A stretch of 64,000 nt of DNA, taken from positions 310,001-374,000 of the forward strand of contig NZ_VWWJ01000004.1 of the NCBI RefSeq assembly GCF_011753055.1. The letters are read 5' to 3'. Below the pieces are notes generated by a model, which had not been told where the DNA came from, made no database searches, and was given only the letters and a program-made list of their open reading frames with translations. Below are positions 7,749-16,213 of this stretch, piece by piece (the stretch's first letter is position 1; every line of letters starts with the position of its first letter). The position numbers and the translations under genes were made by a program. This DNA is from Burkholderia sp. Ax-1719 (lineage in GTDB: Bacteria; Pseudomonadota; Gammaproteobacteria; Burkholderiales; Burkholderiaceae).

Positions 7749-10673
7749 ATGGCCCAGAACAAGAAGTGCGACAACTGCGACAAGAAAGGTCTGCCGATTT
7801 TGCCTGTGCGCTACAGCGTTATGCCGAAATATGTGAAAGCTGGAATGCCGGCGCACATTACCGGCGATCGCATGACGAGTGTCACTCTAACTGAGCATCA
7901 GTACGGTTTGCGGACATTGCGCGAGGGCTGGGTTTATCTGTACTACGAGGTGGGTGCCCGCGGGCGTCAGTACTGGGAAGCTTATCGGGTCACGGCGGAC
8001 GGTCGTCTCTGGAAGCAGCAGATTGCGTTGCCTCCCATGTCGCCTGTCCTGCCCGTCGCACCGACAACCGATCCGGCCTGTGCGCAGAACCAGATCGCTG
8101 TGCAGATGGACTTCATCGTGATCGAGCAGCCGGAGAAATGTACCGGCCGCGTCTATATCGCTTTTTCAGAGCTTGCCTGGGAAGTCGAGACGTTCGGCAA
8201 GTATCGCGACAACATGCTGCGCGGGATGCGTATGCAATGGATCGAACCCTCGAAGTGGATCAATAGTGCTAACGATCAGAGCGGGCATGTCACGACCGCG
8301 ACCTCGGCGGCAATTGACAAGGTGATCGAGTACATGCCTGGCTTCGATCCGAAGTCGCTGAGCCCGCTCGACGACAAGCTGCGTTTCAGCAAGAGCGATG
8401 GCAGCTATGACGAGAAACTGCTCAAGCAGGAAATCACACGTTACCCGCTCGCAATCAGACAGGCGTCACCGGGCTCGACAAGCCAGGTACTCGAGAAGCT
8501 GATGGGGCAGGTTGCGGCCGCAGGGCAGAGTGGGGGAGCGAATCCCCCTGCGCCGATGATGCTGGCGCTATGGGATGCGGTTGGAGCAGTTCATGAACTG
8601 AATGGATTCCGTAACGATCCGGTGTCCTGGATGGACCGCTACGCTTCGCAGCCGGAACTCGGCATGCAGGTAATGGCGCTTCACGATATCGATGCTGCTA
8701 AGAAAATCGTCTATTCGCGTGAAGAGAATGATGTGAATAGCCAGGAGGCGATGGCGAAACAGGCGCACGATATGACGGCGCTGGGTTCTCCTGGCGCGCG
8801 GGCGTCCCTGGCCGCACAGCGAACGCGCGCACTTGCCAGCGCTGATCCCGCGAAAGCCGCTCAGGTCAACGCCTACTATGACGATATGGACTGGATGGCT
8901 GCGAATAATATTCCGGGTAGCTACCAGACACGTATCATCCAGCTCGGCCAGCTGAGTTCTGCGGGAAGTTCGACTTCCACAGTTCCTTACACCGGCAGCA
9001 TGCGCGATGGCATCATGAATGATGCCCGCGCCTATGCGAAAGGGATGCCGGGTTATCACGACCGCGATGTCAAGGAGTCGCAGGAATACGGTTGGTCCTG
9101 GTATGAGAACCGCCTCAAACGTCCGGAGATCGAGGCATTTCGCAAGCAGTACGATGCACTCAAGCAGGCTGTCTATAACCTGCAGGAAACCCGGAGTGAC
9201 GATGTCGGAGCATGGCTGAAGGCCGAGTTGTTGTTTGCCACGCTTGAGGATTATCACACTAGCGATCTGGCCGACATCCACGACAATGCGCTCGATTTTG
9301 AGTTTGTCGTGAATAATGCCATTGAAGGTCTCGGTTCGACTCCGAAGGGGCAGGCTATAGTCGATGATCTTGTCACGCGTTGGGATCCCACCAAGAGCGA
9401 AAGCATCGTCTGGCGTGCTGTCGCCATGAATCATCCCAAAGCGCGACAGGAACTCGGCACTGTGCTTGCCGATGCGAAGGCAAACAAGGCCAAGGCACTT
9501 GAGGCAGGCGGGGTCAATCTCGTCGTCACCATTGCATCGAAGGCGGAAGCCCTTTCGAACAAGTACAAGGCATATGCTTCGCTGGCTGCCGAAAAGGATC
9601 CGAAAAAAATATCCTGGTACGGTGCAAAACTGAAAGCCGCGGGCAAAGATGTGTTGATGACGAATATCGGTGATCGGGTCTTTGATAAGTTCCGAATCAA
9701 CCAGGTAGGAGATTTTGTCGGCGAGAAAATCCTGCAAACCATCTTCCTGCAGCGCGCGGGGATTTCGAAGGAAGATGCGCTAACGATTGTGGAAAAGCAG
9801 GCCGTGCTTGAAAAGAGGAGCCGTCTGGAGATTCTGGAGCGTCTTGGCAAGGCGAAGACTTTCCTGTCGAAATCAGTACCTGGTAATACGGCTGCGACGG
9901 ATGAACTATTCAAGACGTGGGAAAAACTGAAGGAAGCCAAGGACGAGTCGGCGCTTAACGAATTGAAGACGGCGAGAATCGGAGCGTTCATTACCATCTG
10001 TGAACTGGTGAATTTCTGGCATCTGCTCGCAGGAGCCGACAAGGACAGTACGGCTTACCTGCAGTTGACTCAGTCCGGATTGTCATTGGTTTCAGGAATC
10101 ATATCTGTCACGATGGCACCTTACTACGCCGTTCTGAAGGATTCGACACGCCTCGTGGCGTGGAAAAGTGTCGGAGGATTTCTTTCAACCGTAGGTGCCG
10201 TAGTCTCGACATGGCTGGACGTGCAAAGCGAACAAAAAGCGCGCAAATATGGTCAGATAGACGTGGCGATTGTTTTGATCGCTAAATCCGGCGTCGATTT
10301 TCTTATTGGCATTGCAGTCGTAATCAATGCCATTAGTACCGCATCTCCATTGATAAAAGGAATTGCAAAGCAATCCGGCAACAAACTCCTCCTGATGGCA
10401 GCAGGTGCAGCTGAGTGGGCAGAGGTGGCTGCGGCGGGCAAGCTTATTACGGCGGCGCTAAGCTTCGAGGGAGTGATTGCAATATCTGTTCTGCAAATGC
10501 TAGCGGATCACCTGCTCCCCGATGATTTGCAGAACTGGTGCGCTCGATGTGTGTTCGGGAATGGAAAAGGAGCGCTCTCATATGTAAGCAAGGGTAAGGT
10601 CAAGCAATATAAGGACATGCCGGAGCAGGAAAAGGAATACGACAAGGCGCTGTTGAAGGTGCTTGGAGCATAA
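7749..10673 (+). CDS. VasX-like/BTH_I2691-family pore-forming T6SS effector
   Basis: This 974-residue protein has an N-terminus typical of VasX N-terminal/BTH_I2691-family effectors: CDNC (Cys7, Cys10), then GLPILPVRY and a LREGWVYLYYE motif near residue 65. The middle is a long helical, mostly soluble region. The C-terminal quarter has several strongly hydrophobic helices, around residues 744-763, 774-797, 806-825, 837-865 and 880-922, as in colicin-like pore-forming toxins. The family is delivered by T6SS and depolarises the membranes of competitor cells. The ribosome site GAAGGGAAG precedes the ATG. It lies directly after the adaptor gene and 12 bases before a small membrane protein expected to be its immunity factor. 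The family call is from motif recognition; pore formation is inferred from the hydrophobic C-terminus. Confidence 0.82.
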   Translation: MAQNKKCDNCDKKGLPILPVRYSVMPKYVKAGMPAHITGDRMTSVTLTEHQYGLRTLREGWVYLYYEVGARGRQYWEAYRVTADGRLWKQQIALPPMSPVLPVAPTTDPACAQNQIAVQMDFIVIEQPEKCTGRVYIAFSELAWEVETFGKYRDNMLRGMRMQWIEPSKWINSANDQSGHVTTATSAAIDKVIEYMPGFDPKSLSPLDDKLRFSKSDGSYDEKLLKQEITRYPLAIRQASPGSTSQVLEKLMGQVAAAGQSGGANPPAPMMLALWDAVGAVHELNGFRNDPVSWMDRYASQPELGMQVMALHDIDAAKKIVYSREENDVNSQEAMAKQAHDMTALGSPGARASLAAQRTRALASADPAKAAQVNAYYDDMDWMAANNIPGSYQTRIIQLGQLSSAGSSTSTVPYTGSMRDGIMNDARAYAKGMPGYHDRDVKESQEYGWSWYENRLKRPEIEAFRKQYDALKQAVYNLQETRSDDVGAWLKAELLFATLEDYHTSDLADIHDNALDFEFVVNNAIEGLGSTPKGQAIVDDLVTRWDPTKSESIVWRAVAMNHPKARQELGTVLADAKANKAKALEAGGVNLVVTIASKAEALSNKYKAYASLAAEKDPKKISWYGAKLKAAGKDVLMTNIGDRVFDKFRINQVGDFVGEKILQTIFLQRAGISKEDALTIVEKQAVLEKRSRLEILERLGKAKTFLSKSVPGNTAATDELFKTWEKLKEAKDESALNELKTARIGAFITICELVNFWHLLAGADKDSTAYLQLTQSGLSLVSGIISVTMAPYYAVLKDSTRLVAWKSVGGFLSTVGAVVSTWLDVQSEQKARKYGQIDVAIVLIAKSGVDFLIGIAVVINAISTASPLIKGIAKQSGNKLLLMAAGAAEWAEVAAAGKLITAALSFEGVIAISVLQMLADHLLPDDLQNWCARCVFGNGKGALSYVSKGKVKQYKDMPEQEKEYDKALLKVLGA

Positions 10674-10685
10674 CAGGAGTAGTCA

Positions 10686-11405
10686 ATGGAGCTTATAAAG
10701 GGAACTATTTCCCACCTGAAAACGCAGCGTCGTCGCCAGGACTTCGTAATGAGCCCGGCTCAACACGGGTACATGGAAACCACCGCTGCGGGCGCGGCCC
10801 TGATGGGTATGGGATCGCAGGCCATGGGACTGGTGAACATCTCGGGTAATTCAGAAGAAGAGGCTGACTGGGTTGAGTTCGAACTCGACGGAAAGCCGAT
10901 GAGAGGATGGGTCTGGAAGATGCCGATGTCTGATGGCGATCAGGTGGAGGTTGTTGCAGAGAGCGCGGGGCAGGGGCGTTACGTTGTCTATTCGATTCGA
11001 CGCCCAGAGGACAGCGTGGTGGCAACATTCCCCCATGCAAATTGCGGCACAAAAGCTTTGTATCGAAGAGTCATGAAAATGATGATTTTTCTCTTTTTAG
11101 GAATATATCTCATATTGGGAGTAATATTTTTGCATGGTCTCAGTGGCGACGATTTTACAGAGCAGCTTCATATTCTTGCGATCGGCGGATCTCTCGCATT
11201 TCTGATATTTTTCGGTCTTTTCTATATTTCATATCGAAAGTTGCGTGGATTTTCCCTGCTGGCCGAAGAGATATTCAAGTGCTACGGTTGGTCGAACGTT
11301 GAGAAAATCAACCTGGGAAAATCTTCGCGGAAGCATAGGCCGGAAAACACGCTGGAGAGGTATGGCCTGTATTATTTTAGATACAACCCTGCAGAAGAAC
11401 GATGA
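10686..11405 (+). CDS. Candidate immunity protein, copy A (two-TM membrane protein)
   Basis: This 239-residue protein has a conserved soluble N-terminal domain (residues 1-128, with MSPAQHGYME and a WVWKMP motif), two membrane helices (about 130-148 and 158-183) separated by a short acidic loop, and a basic soluble C-terminus. It starts 12 bases after the effector stop, behind AGGAG, and its stop overlaps the PAAR start (ATGA). Genes of this type next to VasX-like effectors are often annotated only as putative T6SS effectors. By position and topology I infer that it protects the producer by binding the toxin in the inner membrane. It is nearly identical to copy B at both ends but diverges in the membrane hairpin. 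Confidence 0.68.
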   Translation: MELIKGTISHLKTQRRRQDFVMSPAQHGYMETTAAGAALMGMGSQAMGLVNISGNSEEEADWVEFELDGKPMRGWVWKMPMSDGDQVEVVAESAGQGRYVVYSIRRPEDSVVATFPHANCGTKALYRRVMKMMIFLFLGIYLILGVIFLHGLSGDDFTEQLHILAIGGSLAFLIFFGLFYISYRKLRGFSLLAEEIFKCYGWSNVEKINLGKSSRKHRPENTLERYGLYYFRYNPAEER

Positions 11406-11485
11406 TTAATCTGATCCGGGTAGGCGACGATACTGACCATGGTGGCAAGGTGCTCATGGGTTCGTCAACGATGCGTTTCGAAGGA
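10686..11485 (+). repeat. Tandem duplication unit A (800 nt)
   Basis: This unit spans the whole copy-A gene plus the first 28 codons of the PAAR gene. It has a partner of exactly 800 nt at 11833-12632. The first about 380 and last about 270 bases are almost identical between units; the central part encoding the membrane hairpin has diverged. The units are separated by 347 bases (the rest of PAAR plus a spacer). Confidence 0.9.
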
Positions 11486-11653
11486 CGGTATGTTGCGCGT
11501 AAAGGCGATGAGGTCTCGTGCCCACAGCATCCCGACGTCAAGCCAAACTTGATCGAGGAGGGCGATGAAACGATGACTGATAACGGCATCCCTATTGCTC
11601 GTCACGGCCATCGTGCAACCTGCGGCTGCCATCTGATTTCAAGCTTGAATTGA
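11402..11653 (+). CDS. PAAR-domain T6SS spike tip protein
   Basis: This 83-residue protein is of normal length for a stand-alone PAAR protein. It has the pattern of short beta strands with Gly turns, GDDTDHGGKVLMGSS near the start, a central RKGDEVSCPQH, and the zinc-binding end HGHRATCGCH. PAAR proteins cap the VgrG trimer with a sharp metal-stabilised cone. The start codon overlaps the copy-A stop by four bases (ATGA), so translation is coupled. It is the intact member of a pair; a copy truncated after 28 codons follows the second immunity-like gene. Confidence 0.85.
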   Translation: MINLIRVGDDTDHGGKVLMGSSTMRFEGRYVARKGDEVSCPQHPDVKPNLIEEGDETMTDNGIPIARHGHRATCGCHLISSLN

Positions 11654-11832
11654 GCAGCGCGCGAGCGCTTCGATGCTGCCGCAAGCGTGGAGCCACCTCG
11701 AGTCGGAGTCTGGACAAGATGACATTTAAGGTTCGTGTTTTGTCGAGTGATGCGCCGGGTGCGGATCCGATTATGGATAGTTCTTCGTGGCGGACTTCGG
11801 CGTTCGTTCGCTTCATTGGATCAGCACAATAA
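11654..11832 (+). other. Spacer between PAAR and copy B, possible coding remnant
   Basis: These 179 bases contain no convincing gene. One frame from the ATG at 11719 reads MTFKVRVLSSDAPGADPIMD and stops with TAA at 11830-11832, immediately before the copy-B ATG. That could be the tail of a lost effector or chance. It has no ribosome site. Confidence 0.35.
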
Positions 11833-12552
11833 ATGGAATTACTTAGAGGAACCATTACTGGCCTGAAAACGCAGAGACGCCGCCGTGATCTCGTGATGAG
11901 CCCGGCTCAACACGGGTATATGGAAGCCACCGCTGCGGGCGCGGCCCTGATGGGTATGGGGGCGCAAGCCATGGGACTGGTGAACATCTCGGGTAATTCA
12001 GAGGAAGAGGCCGACTGGGTTGAGTTCGAACTCGACGGCAAGCCGATGAGGGGCTGGGTCTGGAAAATGCCGATGTCTGATGGCGATCAGGTGGAGGTTG
12101 TTGCAGAGAGCGCGGGGCAGCGGCGTTACGTTGTCTATTCGATTCGACGCCCAGAGGACAGCGTGGTGGCAACATTCCCTCATGCAAACTACGGCACAAA
12201 GGCTTTGTATCGAAGTATCATGAAAGTGATGCTAGGGTTCTTCGTTATCCTATATTTTATTGCTGCTGTACTACTTTTGCACGGTCTTGAAGGCGAAGAA
12301 CTGCGAAGCATGATCTACGTCGTCAAAGTGGCTGGTTTCTTCTCGTTTTTTTTGTTTTGGGGGCTTTTTTATATTTCATATCGAAAGCTGCGTGGATTTT
12401 CTTTGCTGGCCGAGGAAATCTTCAAGTGCTACGGTTGGTCGAACGTTGAAAAAATAAATCTGGGAAAATCTTCGCGGAAGCATAGGCCGGAGAACACGCT
12501 GGAGAGGTATGGCCTGTATTATTTTAGATACAACCCTGCAGAAGAACGATGA
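11833..12552 (+). CDS. Candidate immunity protein, copy B (paralogue of copy A)
   Basis: This 239-residue protein has exactly the same length as copy A. Residues 1-128 differ at only about a dozen positions and residues 176-239 appear identical. The intervening segment, comprising the two membrane helices and the loop (GLEGEELR instead of GLSGDDFT), is largely different in sequence while keeping hydrophobicity and length. It has no effector directly upstream, so it is an orphan immunity gene, possibly protecting against a related toxin of other strains. Unlike copy A it has no strong Shine-Dalgarno (CACAATAA before ATG), so expression may be lower or coupled. The immunity role is inferred from context. 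Confidence 0.66.
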   Translation: MELLRGTITGLKTQRRRRDLVMSPAQHGYMEATAAGAALMGMGAQAMGLVNISGNSEEEADWVEFELDGKPMRGWVWKMPMSDGDQVEVVAESAGQRRYVVYSIRRPEDSVVATFPHANYGTKALYRSIMKVMLGFFVILYFIAAVLLLHGLEGEELRSMIYVVKVAGFFSFFLFWGLFYISYRKLRGFSLLAEEIFKCYGWSNVEKINLGKSSRKHRPENTLERYGLYYFRYNPAEER

Positions 12553-12632
12553 TTAATCTGATCCGGGTAGGCGACGATACTGACCATGGTGGCAAGGTGC
12601 TCACGGGTTCGTCAACGATTCGTTCCGAAGGA
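11833..12632 (+). repeat. Tandem duplication unit B (800 nt)
   Basis: This is the partner of the unit at 10686-11485, in the same orientation. Homology continues past the copy-B stop through 28 PAAR codons and then stops abruptly at the TGA, marking the duplication endpoint. Confidence 0.9.
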
Positions 12633-12635
12633 TGA
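12549..12635 (+). pseudogene. Truncated PAAR copy
   Basis: The frame begins with ATGA overlapping the copy-B stop, exactly as in the intact PAAR gene, and encodes 28 residues (MINLIRVGDDTDHGG...) with only a few changes before a TGA. The remaining two thirds, including the zinc-binding HGHRATCGCH end, are missing. It is a by-product of the 800-nt duplication and cannot form a PAAR cone. Confidence 0.85.
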
Positions 12636-12731
12636 TATTGATCTGACACGTCAGTTTCCCATGCAATTGCCGGGTTCGACTCAATCATGCCGGAGATGTA
12701 GCAATTTGCAGGGCTCGGTGTAATGCAATGA

Positions 12732-13133
12732 TCAAAATCGGAACTCAACTTCAGTTCGAAAGGACGTGTGAGCAGAACTTGGTTCCTGCGTAGCGGGCCC
12801 ACAGATTCCGATGTTAAGAGCAAACTCGCTTGCCAGTGCCCCTTCGAAGTCAACAAGACCTGCAAACGCCCCGCGCTCGTTGACGATTATGTTTTCGGGC
12901 GATACATCCCCCATGCAAGTCCTGACTTTTTGCACGGTGGTATGCTCGACGAACTCTAACTTCTCGATGTCCGCGTTAGGGAAAATTGAATCCCTATGAA
13001 TCGCCTCCAGTCCTTCGCGGACTGTTGACTCGATGAATATCTTCCAGGTCTTTCTGGTTGCCGTGTTCGCAGAGTTAGGCTCACTAAATCCTTTGACGGT
13101 AAGCTTCGCCGTCGCCGATAGTTGATCGAACAC
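12732..13133 (-). pseudogene. Aminoglycoside-phosphotransferase-like kinase fragment
   Basis: The open frame (133 codons, only a GTG start, no ribosome site) contains GDVSPENIIV followed by GLVDFEGALASEF. This is the Brenner and DFG-like pair of APH/choline-kinase-fold phosphotransferases (PF01636). The usual His of HGD is Met here: the DNA reads ATGGGGGAT, where a CATGGGGAT reading would need one G fewer, so a G-run indel is possible. The N-terminal nucleotide-binding lobe is absent and the C-terminus becomes unlike the family, so the gene is about one third of normal length. I regard it as a remnant. It lies between the T6SS island and another broken gene. Confidence 0.55.
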
Positions 13134-13135
13134 AG

Positions 13136-13160
13136 ACCCTTCTATTGTCGATAGAAGGGT
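13136..13160. other. Perfect inverted repeat, 10-bp stem
   Basis: ACCCTTCTAT and ATAGAAGGGT flank a five-base loop. No T tract follows on either strand, so this is not a standard intrinsic terminator. On the minus strand it overlaps the stop codon of the remnant described next. Confidence 0.5.
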
Positions 13161-13500
13161 TGCGTCAACATGCCAATCTTTCTCAAACGCGATACACCAG
13201 GAATCATCTTGTATATGATGTACTTGTGTGGAGAATGATCGTCGATGCGGGAGTCGGCGATGACCTCTAGAACGTGAAGTCCGCTAGCGCGGCACCTTTC
13301 GATTGCATCTGGTTTTATTTTGACGATATGAGATCGGGAGGCTGGATGCAGATCACCGTGTAAGTAACCCTATCATCGATTTCCGCAATGTTTCGTTGGC
13401 AGTGAAGTTAAATTGGTTTAGCGCGTCGATAATATCCTGAAAGCGCCAAAGTCCATTATTGAACGTCGTCATCGCCATAACGTCAGCATAAACCCGATCA
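13142..13500 (-). pseudogene. Broken unrecognised gene, two frameshifts
   Basis: Three minus-strand frames join into one sensible protein tail. The first reads WRFQDIIDALNQFNFTANET, the second DDRVTYTVICIQPPDL, and the third IKPDAIERCRASGLHVLEV then HSPHKYIIYKMIPGVSRL, ending at TAG (13142-13144). Composition and spacing look protein-like, with shifts near 13375 and 13325. I do not recognise the family. A polymorphic toxin or immunity domain linked to the neighbouring T6SS island is possible but unsupported. The 5' end is lost near the end of the MFS gene. Confidence 0.45.
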
Positions 13501-13560
13501 TCGCTTCTTCCTCGAAGACGTCGACTGCAAGCCGTGATATTCGCCCATTTCAGGCGCGCT

Positions 13561-14955
13561 TTAAAGAGTCTTGCTCCCAAGCTCTTCCTCCAGCAGCCTC
13601 CGGTAGGGCGCGAGTGCCGAGAACAGCAGCCAGGCGGCCAGCGCAGCCGCAATCGTGCAGACGATGCCGATCGAATTGCCGGCCATCTTCGGATTGCCGA
13701 ACACGCGATCCGTGACAAGCGCAATCAACGTTGGCCCGAGCCCGAAGCCGATCAACTGTGCGAAGAACGAGTACAGCGCGCCGACCGTACCGCGCATCCG
13801 GCTCGGTGCGACGTTCTGCAGCGCTGCGGCCATGCAGCCGGTCGGGAGGCTGAAGAAGAACACCGTGCCTGCCGCTGCAGCGAGCGCACCGGTCGCACCC
13901 GGCGCGAACGGAATGCTCGCACAGCACAGCATCATCGGGATCATCGCGATCGCGGCGGTGCGTAGCGGTGCATCAGCATAACCGCGTCGTTCGAGCAGCC
14001 GGGAAATCCACGGTCCGGCCAGCGCGCCAGCGATGCCGAAGCTGACAACCAGCATGCCGAAGCGAAAGCCGACCAGCGCGGCCGGCATGCCCTGGGTACG
14101 GATCAGGTACGACGGCATCCAGGCGGGCATGCCGAGCACGACGATCGCGAGCATGCCGACGCCCAGCAGGATGCGCGCATAGAACGCGCGCCGCGCCCAC
14201 AGAAACGCGGCCGAATCGCGGATCGAGTATTGACGCTCGTCCACGCTACCACCCATGACCTTGCTGCGCACCGGCTCGCGCACCGTGAGCAGCACCAGCA
14301 GAGCGAACAGAAGGCCCGGAAGTCCAATCAGCACGAACGCGAGCTGCCACGCTTCGAATCCAGCGAGCATCGGGAATTGCAGATGAACGCCGCGCGCAAA
14401 CGAGATCACCAGCCCACCGGCAACGAGCGACAGCCCGCCGCCGAGCATCGGGCCGAGGACGAAGATGCTCATCGCACGCGGCATTTGTCTCGCCGAAAAG
14501 CAGTCGGCGATCATCGAGAGGGCCACCGGGAACACACAGGCTTCGCTGGCGCCCACGCCCAGGCGCGCGAGGAACAATCCCTGGAATGTCGTGGCCTTGC
14601 CGCATAGCGCGGTGAACACACACCATAGACAGATGCCAGCCAGCAGAATGTTGCGCCGGTTGGCGACGTCGACGAGCCGGCCGAACAGCGGCGACGCGAT
14701 CAGATAAGCGGCAATGAACGCGATGCCTTGCACGAGACTGAGCTGGGTATCGGAGATCGCAAGCGAATGCCGTATCGGGTCGACCAGCAGGTTGAGGATC
14801 TGGCGATCAATGTAGGCAAGCGAATATGCGAACATCAGAATGATCAGGATGTACCGCGATCTCAGGCTGTCGTGGGCGATCTGGTTTGATCCTCGCGTCG
14901 CAGATGCGTCGTTCAGGCTGTCGGCAAGTGGGGCTTTTTCGATGACGTTTTTCAT
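13561..14955 (-). CDS. MFS transporter (spinster/ACS-like), uptake of the pathway substrate
   Basis: This 464-residue protein has twelve predicted membrane helices. The cytoplasmic loop 2-3 signature GRLVDVANRRN is present, and helix 1 carries YSLAYIDRQILNLL, typical of the spinster-like and anion-symporter branches of MFS. A strong GGAGGAG precedes ATG. It is the last gene of the leftward operon after the racemase-like gene, 90 bases downstream of it. By context it probably imports the organic acid processed by the CoA-transferase, dehydrogenase, hydratase and lyase encoded upstream. The substrate cannot be deduced. Confidence 0.85.
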   Translation of the reverse strand: MKNVIEKAPLADSLNDASATRGSNQIAHDSLRSRYILIILMFAYSLAYIDRQILNLLVDPIRHSLAISDTQLSLVQGIAFIAAYLIASPLFGRLVDVANRRNILLAGICLWCVFTALCGKATTFQGLFLARLGVGASEACVFPVALSMIADCFSARQMPRAMSIFVLGPMLGGGLSLVAGGLVISFARGVHLQFPMLAGFEAWQLAFVLIGLPGLLFALLVLLTVREPVRSKVMGGSVDERQYSIRDSAAFLWARRAFYARILLGVGMLAIVVLGMPAWMPSYLIRTQGMPAALVGFRFGMLVVSFGIAGALAGPWISRLLERRGYADAPLRTAAIAMIPMMLCCASIPFAPGATGALAAAAGTVFFFSLPTGCMAAALQNVAPSRMRGTVGALYSFFAQLIGFGLGPTLIALVTDRVFGNPKMAGNSIGIVCTIAAALAAWLLFSALAPYRRLLEEELGSKTL

Positions 14956-15045
14956 CTCTCCTCCGTTGGAATCATTCAGTTGTTTTAAGTATTTTTTTGA
15001 AAGCCGGACAACGCAGCGGGAAAGCCGATGCGTTTTTATCCGGTG

Positions 15046-16212
15046 TCAGATAAACGTGCCCTGCGCGCGCCATGCGTCGATGCGCGCGTCGGGCAGCCAG
15101 TCCTTGAGTGCAGCAATCGCGTTGTCGGTGGTCGGCGCTGCGGGCGGTTCGGGGCGTGCGGCGGGCGTACGGGAGAAACGCGGCCCGGGTGCCGGTTGCG
15201 TCACGCCATTCAGGTCGATGAGCGTGCCGCGCGCCTTCACATGCGGGTGCTCGGGCGCTTCGTCGAAGTCGAGCACGGGCGCCACGCACACATCTAGATG
15301 ACCAAGCTGTTGCACCCACTGATCGCGCGTGCGTTCCCGGAATTTATCCGCGAATATCTGCCGGGCTGCCGGCCATTGCGCGCGGTCCATCTGCGCTTGC
15401 AGTTGCGGATGGTCCTGCAATTCGAGGTGTTCGAGCAGCAGCCGGTAGAACTTGCCTTCGATCGGTCCCACGCTGATGTACTTGCCGTCGGCGCATGCGT
15501 AGACCTCGTAGAACGGCGCGCCGGTATCGATCAGATTGGTGCCGCGCGTCTTGCTGAGCATGCCAGCAGCGTGCATGCCCATCGTCACCGTCATGAGCGA
15601 AGCCACGCCGTCCACCATTGCGGCATCGATCACCTGACCCTTGCCGGAATTGCGCGCTTCGAGCATGCCCGCGAGGAGGCCGAAAGCCAGGTAGAGGGAG
15701 CCGCCTGCGTAGTCGCCCATGACGTTGAGTGGCGGCGTCGGCGGCTGTCCCGCGCGGCCCATCGCGTGCAGCGCGCCCGTAATCGCGATGTAGTTCAGAT
15801 CGTGGCCCGCCACATGCGAGAGCGGTCCTTCCTGCCCCCACCCGGTCACGCGACCGTAGACGAGCCGCGGGTTACGCGCCAGGCAGATATCGGGACCGAG
15901 GCCCAGGCGCTCCATCACGCCCGGACGGAAGCCCTCGATCAGGCCGTCGGCGTCGGCGATCAGTTCGAGCACCATCTCCACAGCGGCCGGATCTTTCAGG
16001 TCGACGCGAATCGATTTCCGGTTGCGCAGCCCCAGATCGAACTCCAACGGACGCGGAGCGCCGAGCCTCGATGGCTCCTTGCGATCGACGCGGATCACCG
16101 TGGCGCCCAGGTCAGCGAGAAACATGGCGGCCAGCGGCCCGGGACCGATGCCGGCAATTTCCACCACCTTGACGCCCACGAGCGGCCCGCTACGGGATCG
16201 AGTGTTCGTCAT
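15046..16212 (-). CDS. Alpha-methylacyl-CoA racemase-like protein (CaiB/BaiF fold)
   Basis: This 388-residue protein has the N-terminal VGVKVVEIAGIGPGPLAAM and LADLGATVIRVD of the class III CoA-transferase/racemase fold. The racemase catalytic set is recognisable with the spacing of Mycobacterium tuberculosis MCR (His126, Asp156, Glu241): His137 in GHDLNY, Asp167 in MGDYAGG and Glu252 in GPIEGKF. It therefore more likely epimerises a 2-methylacyl-CoA than transfers CoA. It starts one base after the stop of the upstream CoA-transferase, so the two are translationally coupled. Racemisation would present the right epimer to the acyl-CoA dehydrogenase encoded upstream. Confidence 0.82.
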   Translation of the reverse strand: MTNTRSRSGPLVGVKVVEIAGIGPGPLAAMFLADLGATVIRVDRKEPSRLGAPRPLEFDLGLRNRKSIRVDLKDPAAVEMVLELIADADGLIEGFRPGVMERLGLGPDICLARNPRLVYGRVTGWGQEGPLSHVAGHDLNYIAITGALHAMGRAGQPPTPPLNVMGDYAGGSLYLAFGLLAGMLEARNSGKGQVIDAAMVDGVASLMTVTMGMHAAGMLSKTRGTNLIDTGAPFYEVYACADGKYISVGPIEGKFYRLLLEHLELQDHPQLQAQMDRAQWPAARQIFADKFRERTRDQWVQQLGHLDVCVAPVLDFDEAPEHPHVKARGTLIDLNGVTQPAPGPRFSRTPAARPEPPAAPTTDNAIAALKDWLPDARIDAWRAQGTFI

Positions 16213-16213
16213 G

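Noticed and set aside
11650..11832. 60-codon frame between PAAR and copy B as a real small gene
   Set aside because: No ribosome site and atypical N-terminus; kept only as a possible remnant.
10686..12635. Insertion-sequence or transposon explanation for the 800-nt repeat
   Set aside because: No transposase, no terminal inverted repeats and no target-site duplication are visible; simple tandem duplication fits.
13136..13160. Intrinsic terminator
   Set aside because: Perfect stem but no T tract on either strand and no intact gene ending there; recorded only as an inverted repeat.
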